The notes under the pieces were generated by a model that worked only from the letters and a program-made list of their open reading frames with translations, made no database searches and was not told the DNA's origin. The position numbers and the translations under genes are program-made. From contig JBDKTK010000312.1 in NCBI GenBank assembly GCA_039680225.1, forward strand, positions 1 to 19,410: 19,410 nucleotides of DNA, read 5' to 3'. This document shows positions 1 through 6,273 of this stretch, piece after piece. The DNA comes from JBDKTK01 sp039680225 (GTDB taxonomy: Bacteria; Desulfobacterota; Syntrophia; Syntrophales; UBA4778). The number at the start of each line of letters is the position of its first letter. Position 1 is the first letter of the stretch.

Positions 1-5
1 GCTAC

Positions 6-788
6 ATGAAGACTATCAATTTCAAGTCAAGCGCCAAGTCCGAAGAGCACCGCCTGTACATCCTGGCCGTGGGAATAGACCAGTACCGGGACAGCTCGGT
101 CAACCTCAGATACGCCGTGAAGGATGCCAGGGACCTGGAAGAAAAACTCCGCAATCAATCGGCAACGATTTACAGACCTGAGAACATCCGCTATGAACTC
201 CTCGCGGACAGGGCGGCCGCCAAGGTGAATATAATGAAGAAGATTGACGAGCTTGCAGGAGTTATCAAGCCCCGGGACAGCTTCATCCTGTTTGCGGCGG
301 GCCACGGCGTGCTTCTGCAGAACCAGTATTACCTGCTCACCCATGACTACAATGGCGCGATCACTGATTCCGGGGTGATCAGCTCCAACGAGATTGTGGA
401 TGCATCGAAGAAGATAAAATCGCTGAGCCAGCTTTTTATCTTCGATACCTGCCACGCCGGGGGAGTCGATTCCATCATCAGCGGGCTTTACGATGCCAGG
501 ATGTCGGTGCTCGCGAAAAAAATGGGACTTCACATCTACGCCTCGGCAAGCGATAAGCAGTCCGCCATGGACGGCTACCAGGGCAACGGGCTCTTCACCT
601 ATACGCTGCTTAACGGCCTTAACAACAACAAAGAGGCGGACAGGCACAAGGACGGCACGGTCAGCATCGTGGAGTTGGGAGAATATTCCAAGAAAAAGAC
701 AGCTCTTATATCGAAAGAGATCGGCCACGAGCAGACGCCGCTCATTATCAACTTCGGCAAGGACAGCCCGGTTTATAAATTGAGATGA
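6..788 (+). CDS. Caspase-like (peptidase C14) protein, possibly 5'-partial
   Basis: This is a caspase/metacaspase-fold cysteine peptidase domain. What is seen (numbered from the ATG at 6): the first core strand, LYILAVGIDQY, at residues 17-27; the catalytic His in AAGHG (H100) at the end of a hydrophobic strand; and the nucleophile in FDTCHAGG (C149). Both dyad residues are therefore present. A small C-terminal subdomain with an NGLFTYTLLNGL helix follows and the reading frame ends normally at TGA 786-788. No signal peptide or membrane segment is visible. In the family such domains are often the C-terminal effector part of larger proteins with sensor or repeat modules. Only five bases precede the ATG and no ribosome binding site can be judged, so the true start may lie upstream. 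The 111-base gap to the kinase downstream, on the same strand, neither proves nor excludes co-transcription. Substrate and role are unknown. Confidence 0.85.
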   Translation: MKTINFKSSAKSEEHRLYILAVGIDQYRDSSVNLRYAVKDARDLEEKLRNQSATIYRPENIRYELLADRAAAKVNIMKKIDELAGVIKPRDSFILFAAGHGVLLQNQYYLLTHDYNGAITDSGVISSNEIVDASKKIKSLSQLFIFDTCHAGGVDSIISGLYDARMSVLAKKMGLHIYASASDKQSAMDGYQGNGLFTYTLLNGLNNNKEADRHKDGTVSIVELGEYSKKKTALISKEIGHEQTPLIINFGKDSPVYKLR

Positions 789-899
789 GACCGTCGCGGT
801 AACATATTTTTACATTTTCATATCCTGTTGATTTCAAGCAGAAATTTTGCTAATCATTTCCAGTTTCTTTTCCAAATACCTCTTTAAAGGCCGATTACG

Positions 900-3278
900 A
901 TGAACGATCAGTTGGTAGCGGGGCAGGATGTTAACGAGGAGTTGCAGCGTGTCAAAAGCGCCCTTCAAGAAGTGCAATCGAAGTACACGGCCCTGGTAGA
1001 AGAATCCCTCACCGGCATTATAGTCATCCAGGATGCCTGCATCTGTTTTGCCAACCGCTGGGTTGCCGAAAGTACCGGATACGAACCCGATGAATTTATC
1101 GGGAAAAGCTTCCTGGAATTCGTTCACCGCGACGACTGGGATTATGTCCGGCAGCGCTACCATAATCGCCTCGTCGGCCTGGTCCATCCCGGATCTTTCG
1201 AATTCAGGGGCCTCCATAAGGACGGCAGCATTATATACGTGGAGGCCATCGGTTCAGTCATCGAATATTTCGGCAGGACCGCAATCAGCCTGTTTGTCAG
1301 GGACATCACCAAGACAAAAATTGCCGAAGAGGCGCTGCGCGACGCCCACACGCGGATCGACCAGATAATCGATTTCCTGCCTGATGCGGCGTTCGTTATT
1401 GATCTCGAAGGCAGTGTAATCGCCTGGAACCGGGCTATTGAACACCTGACAGGCGTCCTCCGCAAGGATATTCTGGGGAAAGCGAATTACGAGTATGCCG
1501 TTCCCTTTTACGGCGAGCGCAGGCCGGTGCTCGTCGACCTGGTCCTTCTTCCCAACAGCGAATACGAGAAAGATATTTACCAGAACGCCCTGCGAAGCGG
1601 CGATGTCATAAACGGCGAAGTTTATGTCTCGGGAGCCTACAGGGGAAAAGGCGCTTACCTGCTCGTATCGGCTTCGACATTGCACGATTCCGCCGGCAAT
1701 ATCATCGGCGCCATAGAATCCATACGGGACATCAGCGATATCAAGCGGTCGGAAAACGCCCTGCGCGAGTCCGAGGAGAAATACCGTCATCTCGTGGAAA
1801 AATCACAAAGCATTATCATGGGATTGGACCTGGACGGCAATATAACCTTTATCAACAGGTTTGCCGAGCAGTTTTTCGGATATTCGCGGCAGGAGATAAT
1901 CGGGAAAAACGTGGTCGGGACGATTGTGCCCCTGACGAAAAATACGGAACGCAATTTCAAGCTCCTCTTCGGGGACATTAACCGGGACCCGGAGAAGTTC
2001 ACCAGCAACGAAGACGAGAACATTTGCAGGGACGGCAGGCGGGTATGGATCGCATGGACGACAGCAGCTGTCCGCGACCCCAACGGAGAGATCATCGAAG
2101 TCCTTTGCATAGGAAATGATATCACGGAACGCAAGCGCCTCGAGACCCAGCTCATCCAGGCCCAGAAGCTGGAAGCTGTCGGCACGCTGGCGGGAGGGCT
2201 GGCCCATGATTTCAATAACCTCCTGATGGCTATCCAGGGCAATGCGTCATTGATGCTGCTTGACATGGGCCCCGATCATCCCCATTTCGAACGGCTCAAG
2301 CAAATAGAAGAAAATGTTCAGAGCGCAGTAAGCCTGACAAGCCAGCTGCTCGCGTTTGCCCGGAAGGGCCGCTACGAGCTCAAAACTGTCAACATTAACG
2401 ATCTGCTGGACAAAACTGCGGGCATGTTCTGGAGGACGAGGAATGAGATAACAATTGAAAAAAGGTTTTCTGCAGACCTCTGGGCGGCGGACGTCAATCC
2501 CGGCCAGATCGAACAGGCGGTGATGAGCCTTTATCTGAATGCTTCGCAAGCCATGCCGGGAGGCGGGGCATTGTACCTTGAAACAAGCAACCTGAGCTTA
2601 TCAGAGACAAATGCGAAATCACATAATCTGGAGCCGGGCCGCTATGTCAAAGTTTCCATCACCGATACCGGGATGGGCATGGACGAGCAGACCCGCCGGC
2701 GCGTATTCGAGCCCTTTTTTACAACGAAGGGAATGGGCCGCGGCACGGGGCTGGGACTCGCCATAGTCTACGGGATTATCCTCAGCCACGGCGGAATCAT
2801 CAACGTCCACAGCGAACCCGGACAGGGTACGACCTTCAACATTTACCTGCCCTCTTCCGACAAGGCCGTTGCCGTCCCGAAGCCGGCAACGCCGGAGCTC
2901 GTCACCGGGAGGGAAACCATCCTCCTCGTCGACGACGAGGAAATGATCCTTGATCTCAACAGGGAGCTTTTTGAAAAACTCGGGTACCGGATCTTCACGG
3001 CTTCCAGCGGGTCCGAGGCCGTTAAAATCTACACTGAGAAAAAAAACGAGATCGATCTTATAATCATGGACATGATCATGCCGCAGATGCACGGCCTGGA
3101 ACTCTACGAGAAATTCAAATCCATGAATCCCGCGGTGAAGGTGATCCTTTCCAGCGGCTACAGCCTCAACGGCCAGGCCCGGAAGATCATGGATAAAGGC
3201 TGCGACGGCTTTATCCAGAAGCCCTTTCGTCTGAGCGAAATTTCCCGAAAGGTCCGCGAGGTCATTCAATCTCGCTGA
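900..3278 (+). CDS. Hybrid histidine kinase 1: PAS-PAS-PAS-HisKA-HATPase-REC
   Basis: This is a cytoplasmic sensor kinase of 792 residues with a fused receiver. Three PAS domains lie at about residues 29-139, 152-281 and 291-411, each ending in a DIT/DIS-type motif. The HisKA H-box AHDFNN carries phospho-acceptor H436. The ATPase domain has N547 in its N-box, D589 in DTGMGM, and a GTGLGL G2 box near 615-620. The C-terminal receiver has acidic residues D678/D679, phospho-acceptor D724 in IIMDMIMP and the conserved K774 in QKPF. There is no membrane segment, Hpt domain or DNA-binding output, so signal leaves through an unlinked partner. The second PAS is nearly the same as PAS5 of the kinase at 6274, while the kinase core and receiver resemble those of the kinase at 9436. 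The ATG at 900 follows only a weak AAAGG purine tract. The ligand is unknown. Confidence 0.95.
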   Translation: MNDQLVAGQDVNEELQRVKSALQEVQSKYTALVEESLTGIIVIQDACICFANRWVAESTGYEPDEFIGKSFLEFVHRDDWDYVRQRYHNRLVGLVHPGSFEFRGLHKDGSIIYVEAIGSVIEYFGRTAISLFVRDITKTKIAEEALRDAHTRIDQIIDFLPDAAFVIDLEGSVIAWNRAIEHLTGVLRKDILGKANYEYAVPFYGERRPVLVDLVLLPNSEYEKDIYQNALRSGDVINGEVYVSGAYRGKGAYLLVSASTLHDSAGNIIGAIESIRDISDIKRSENALRESEEKYRHLVEKSQSIIMGLDLDGNITFINRFAEQFFGYSRQEIIGKNVVGTIVPLTKNTERNFKLLFGDINRDPEKFTSNEDENICRDGRRVWIAWTTAAVRDPNGEIIEVLCIGNDITERKRLETQLIQAQKLEAVGTLAGGLAHDFNNLLMAIQGNASLMLLDMGPDHPHFERLKQIEENVQSAVSLTSQLLAFARKGRYELKTVNINDLLDKTAGMFWRTRNEITIEKRFSADLWAADVNPGQIEQAVMSLYLNASQAMPGGGALYLETSNLSLSETNAKSHNLEPGRYVKVSITDTGMGMDEQTRRRVFEPFFTTKGMGRGTGLGLAIVYGIILSHGGIINVHSEPGQGTTFNIYLPSSDKAVAVPKPATPELVTGRETILLVDDEEMILDLNRELFEKLGYRIFTASSGSEAVKIYTEKKNEIDLIIMDMIMPQMHGLELYEKFKSMNPAVKVILSSGYSLNGQARKIMDKGCDGFIQKPFRLSEISRKVREVIQSR

Positions 3279-3420
3279 CCATTCTTGCGGCCTGTTACCT
3301 GAGTGCGGTTTCGGTCTGGCTCCCTTTTCATATCTGTTCCAAATGCGTCGAGCTTTGCCCATGCGGCGGCCTTCCCTCCCGTTGTTGATTCTTTAATATT
3401 TTTCGAACCTGCAAATAAAG

Positions 3421-3449
3421 AACTCCCCGATGGAACGCGAGGGGGTTTT
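3421..3449 (+). terminator. Weak terminator-like hairpin
   Basis: A CCCC run (3425-3428) can pair with GGGG at 3441-3444 across a 12-base loop. The stem extends through a U-G pair and, after one mismatch, two A-U pairs, and TTTT follows. It lies about 145 bases after the kinase stop and before the small basic-protein gene. The stem is short and imperfect, so this is only a possible end for the kinase transcript. Confidence 0.25.
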
Positions 3450-3513
3450 AAGGTGTAATACCTGTGGACTTTCAGCAGTGTCATTTCATTTCTGTTTGGG
3501 GGGAGGGAAAATC

Positions 3514-3975
3514 ATGCCGGACAAGAAAACAATCAGGCGCGCCCGCCGCGATGCGGCCGAAGGCAAGGCCCCGGCGACGCAGGCGGGGGAATTCGTAAAA
3601 GAGGAAATTGAGCATATCCGCGAAGGCAAACACGGAGCGAGGTCGACCAAACAGGCGATCGCCATCGGCCTTTCGAAGGCGCGGCGGGCCGGGGTGCCCC
3701 TGCCGCCTCCGAAGAAAGGGACAGTGTCCGAGAAAACCCGCCGGAGCGCGGAGTCCGCCTACGAAAAAGGCCAGGCGCACGAACCGGTTTCACAGAAGCG
3801 TTCGCAGGCAAGGGAGAAAGCGCTCCAGCGGGAGCCCCGCACGGCGGCATCCCATGCCGCGTTGTCGCGCCAGGCCCGTTCGGCCGCAAAAAAACGCGCG
3901 GCCGGACAGCGCCCCACCGCCGCCCGCAAAGCGGCCGCGACAAGGAAGACCGGCAAAGGTTCCAGAACAAGGTAA
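3514..3975 (+). CDS. Small basic DUF6496-type protein
   Basis: This is a 153-residue, very Lys/Arg-rich protein. The ATG at 3514 is chosen over an in-frame ATG at 3430 because a GGGGGGAGGG ribosome binding site (3498-3507) sits six bases before it. Residues 24-68 form a conserved-looking core with the words EFVKEEIEHIREGKHGARS and KQAIAIGLSKARRAGV, which I recognise as the DUF6496 family of uncharacterised bacterial proteins. Residues 70-153 are low-complexity, built of Ala, Lys, Arg, Ser and Thr. This tail resembles histone H1-like bacterial proteins and suggests nucleic-acid or polyanion binding, which is inference. No enzyme motif, signal peptide or membrane segment is visible. The gene is more GC-rich than the kinase before it, as expected from its Ala/Arg/Pro codons. 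It appears to be a single-gene unit, with 234 non-coding bases before it and 160 after. Confidence 0.85.
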   Translation: MPDKKTIRRARRDAAEGKAPATQAGEFVKEEIEHIREGKHGARSTKQAIAIGLSKARRAGVPLPPPKKGTVSEKTRRSAESAYEKGQAHEPVSQKRSQAREKALQREPRTAASHAALSRQARSAAKKRAAGQRPTAARKAAATRKTGKGSRTR

Positions 3976-4040
3976 TCAAGGCAAAATCATCAAGTCAGCA
4001 TCTTCTTCACTTCGTCATTCCCGGCCTGACGCGGGGAGCG

Positions 4041-4068
4041 ACAACTCTGCGACAACAACTCTGCGACT
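4041..4068 (+). repeat. 14-bp tandem direct repeat (two copies)
   Basis: ACAACTCTGCGACA at 4041-4054 is followed directly by ACAACTCTGCGACT at 4055-4068, with a difference only in the last base. It lies immediately before the TTGACA box at 4071. It may be a recent slippage duplication or a pair of activator or repressor half-sites upstream of the ABC-F gene promoter. Confidence 0.8.
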
Positions 4069-4070
4069 TC

Positions 4071-4100
4071 TTGACAATCCGCCCTGTTTCCCATTATGGT
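4071..4100 (+). promoter_or_regulatory. Candidate sigma-70-type promoter for the ABC-F gene
   Basis: A perfect -35 hexamer TTGACA (4071-4076) is followed after 18 bases by TATGGT (4095-4100), a 4/6 match to TATAAT. Transcription would start near 4107 and leave a leader of about 29 bases before the ATG at 4136. The position is right, but the -10 box is only moderate. Confidence 0.5.
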
Positions 4101-4135
4101 GCAGGGCTGATTTCATATGTCCTGGAACTTGAAAG

Positions 4136-6094
4136 ATGATTTTCTTCAATAATATCAACCTGTCGTTTGCCGCCAGAACCATCTTCAACAATATACTCTG
4201 GACGGTTGCGGAGAAGAGCCGCATCGGACTGGTCGGCGATAACGGCACGGGAAAGACGACGCTGCTGCGGGTGATCATGGGCCAGGTCGAACTGGACAGC
4301 GGCTCGGTGGAGATTGCCGGGAGGAAAAACAAGACCATCGGTTATCTGCCGCTGGATTTGACCGAGCGTGAAGATGTGCCGCTCATCGATTACCTGAAAA
4401 AAATGAGCGGCATTGCGGCGCTCGAAGAAAATATCAGGCGATATGAGAAGGACATATCCGCAACTGCCGCCAGGGCGGAAGCGGACTCCGGCCTGCTGAG
4501 GGCCTATGAAGGGGCATTGAATGAATTCAGCGCCAGGGGCGGCTACAGCTTTGAAGCGCGCGCCCGGCAGGTGTTGAATGGAATGGGCTTCAGGCAATCC
4601 GATGCCGCAAGGAACTGCTCCGAATTTTCCGGCGGCTGGAAGATGCGGATCCTCCTCACCTCCATCCTTGTCTTCAATCCGGACATCATGCTGCTTGACG
4701 AACCCACCAACCACCTGGACACGGAAAGCATGGAATGGCTGGAAAGCTACCTCAAGGACTACCAGGGCACCATTATCGCGGTGGCCCATGACCGGGTATT
4801 CCTCGACAAGATCACAACGCAGACAGCCGAGCTTGCTAATAACAGCATCACAATCTACAAGGGCAATTACAGCTATTACCTTAAGGAAAAACAGCGCCGC
4901 CTGGAGGCGCTCCGGAAGGAAGCCGCCCTGCAGCGAAGCGAAATCAAGCGGACGCAGGAGTTTGTGGAGCGGTTCCGCTACAAGGCCACGAAAGCCAAGC
5001 AGGTGCAGAGCCGCCTCAAGATGCTGGAACGCTACGAGGTAATCCAGGAGCAGGATTCGGCAAAGGCCGTGAAGATCAGATTCCCCGAGTGCCCGAAAAG
5101 CGGCAGGGAGGTCGCCTCCGTCCATAACCTTTCCATGGCCTATAACGGGCAGACCGTTTTCACAGACCTGGATTTCAACATCCACCGGGGCGAAAAGATC
5201 GCCCTTGTGGGCGTCAACGGCGCCGGCAAATCAACCCTGGCAAGGATCATGGGGCTTGTCGAGGCCCCCGTTTCAGGAACCGTCAAATACGGCCTGAACG
5301 TCCGGATGGCCTATTTCTCCCAGGAAAGCTCGCAAAACCTCAACTACAATAAAACTGTCTGGGAGGACGTCTCCGGTCCCGGCCCGGGCGGCAATGACCA
5401 GGAGAAGAGGAACCTGCTCGGGGCATTCCTCTTTTCCGGAGACGATATCCATAAGCCGGTTTCCGTGTTGTCCGGAGGCGAGAAATCCAGGCTGGCCCTG
5501 CTCAAGATCCTTCTGCAGGACTCTAATTTCCTGGTCCTCGACGAGCCGACGAACCACCTTGACCTGCGCACGAAGGACATATTCCAAAGCGCCCTTTTGA
5601 GTTACCAGGGGACGATGCTCATCGTCTCGCACGACCGTTATTTCCTCGACCGCCTGGTCGGCCGCGTGATCGAAGTCAGGGACGGGGCAATGTTCGATTA
5701 CCACGGGAATTATTCGTATTTCATTGAAAAGCGCCGCTTGTCGGCAGAGCAAACCGCGCCTGCAAGCAGCGCGCCGGGAAAAAACCTTCAGAACAAGTCC
5801 CCCGGTTACAAGACCAAAGATGAGAAGCGCAGCGAAGCGGAAGCAAGGAACCGCATTGCTAAAATAAAAAAGCCGATTGCGGACGAATTGAAGGCCGTCG
5901 AGGAAAGGATCGCCGCGCTGGAATCCGAAAAGGCGCTCAATGAGGTCCTTCTATGCAGTCCGGACATCATAAAAAATCCCCAGAAGCTCAGGGCCCTGTC
6001 CCAGGAGCTCAAATCCGCCGAAGTTGAGCTCAAACAACTCTACAGCCGCTGGGACGAGCTTTCCGAAAGGCTGGAGGCCATCACGGTATCCTGA
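4136..6094 (+). CDS. ABC-F family ATPase (ribosome-associated, YdiF/Uup-like)
   Basis: This is a soluble twin-ATPase protein of 652 residues. ABC-F proteins bind the ribosomal E site and help with stalled or problem translation; they are not transporters. The first domain has Walker A GDNGTGKT (34-41), signature FSGGW (164-168) and Walker B with D188 and catalytic E189 in LDEPTNHLD. An inter-domain linker of charged helices (about 250-305), typical of the family, joins it to the second domain. That domain has Walker A GVNGAGKS (359-366), signature LSGGE (445-449) and D469/E470. Residues about 562-648 are a charged coiled coil matching the C-terminal domain of Uup/YdiF-like members. All catalytic residues are intact and no transmembrane segment is present. 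The gene appears to have its own promoter (4071-4100). The subgroup is uncertain; an antibiotic-resistance role cannot be read from sequence and is less likely than a housekeeping one. Confidence 0.95.
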   Translation: MIFFNNINLSFAARTIFNNILWTVAEKSRIGLVGDNGTGKTTLLRVIMGQVELDSGSVEIAGRKNKTIGYLPLDLTEREDVPLIDYLKKMSGIAALEENIRRYEKDISATAARAEADSGLLRAYEGALNEFSARGGYSFEARARQVLNGMGFRQSDAARNCSEFSGGWKMRILLTSILVFNPDIMLLDEPTNHLDTESMEWLESYLKDYQGTIIAVAHDRVFLDKITTQTAELANNSITIYKGNYSYYLKEKQRRLEALRKEAALQRSEIKRTQEFVERFRYKATKAKQVQSRLKMLERYEVIQEQDSAKAVKIRFPECPKSGREVASVHNLSMAYNGQTVFTDLDFNIHRGEKIALVGVNGAGKSTLARIMGLVEAPVSGTVKYGLNVRMAYFSQESSQNLNYNKTVWEDVSGPGPGGNDQEKRNLLGAFLFSGDDIHKPVSVLSGGEKSRLALLKILLQDSNFLVLDEPTNHLDLRTKDIFQSALLSYQGTMLIVSHDRYFLDRLVGRVIEVRDGAMFDYHGNYSYFIEKRRLSAEQTAPASSAPGKNLQNKSPGYKTKDEKRSEAEARNRIAKIKKPIADELKAVEERIAALESEKALNEVLLCSPDIIKNPQKLRALSQELKSAEVELKQLYSRWDELSERLEAITVS

Positions 6095-6098
6095 ATCT

Positions 6099-6111
6099 TT
6101 ACTTCAAGTAA
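6099..6111. repeat. 13-bp palindrome just after the ABC-F stop codon
   Basis: TTACTT-C-AAGTAA is a perfect six-base inverted repeat around one central base, starting five bases after the stop. A one-base loop makes an RNA hairpin unlikely, so a dimeric protein binding site is the better guess. Chance is possible in this AT-rich spacer. Confidence 0.4.
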
Positions 6112-6197
6112 TTACCATATCCTCCTGTAATCTATAGCAATTAATAAAATCACGTCCAAACCGGCTTTCTTCAGTCCTCCGGACGGGATTCCCTTAA

Positions 6198-6215
6198 GAA
6201 TATCTTGAAATATTC
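6198..6215. promoter_or_regulatory. Inverted repeat upstream of kinase 2 (possible operator)
   Basis: GAATAT-CTTGAA-ATATTC is a perfect six-base inverted repeat with a six-base spacer. It ends 58 bases before the chosen ATG of kinase 2. A second, near-identical copy, also perfectly symmetrical, occurs at 12333-12350. The shared core and spacer, with paired changes in the arms, suggest a specific binding site or structured RNA element. The binding partner is unknown. Confidence 0.5.
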
Positions 6216-6258
6216 CGATAATGATTACGGTGGATTTTTTGTGCGGGCATAAATTCTC

Positions 6259-6265
6259 GAGGGAG
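6259..6265 (+). promoter_or_regulatory. Ribosome binding site deciding the start of kinase 2
   Basis: GAGGGAG lies eight bases before the ATG at 6274. The alternative in-frame GTG at 6265 would overlap this site, so the ATG is preferred. Confidence 0.7.
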
Positions 6266-6273
6266 TGCGTCTT

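Noticed and set aside
820..835. Possible third copy of the GRATAT-CYTGAA-ATATYC repeat upstream of kinase 1
   Set aside because: Only the left part (ATATCCTG, 820-827) matches; the right arm is not symmetrical, so eight bases could be chance.
3608..4132. Plus-strand open frame overlapping the basic protein
   Set aside because: It is the second frame of a very GC-rich, Arg/Pro-biased region and has no ribosome binding site; the DUF6496 frame is better supported.
4094..5185. Long minus-strand open frame (363 residues) opposite the ABC-F gene
   Set aside because: The plus strand has all ABC-F motifs in order. The opposite frame shows no recognisable domain and is a shadow of a high-GC gene.
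6265..6273. GTG at 6265 as start of kinase 2
   Set aside because: It overlaps the GAGGGAG ribosome binding site; the ATG at 6274 is correctly spaced.
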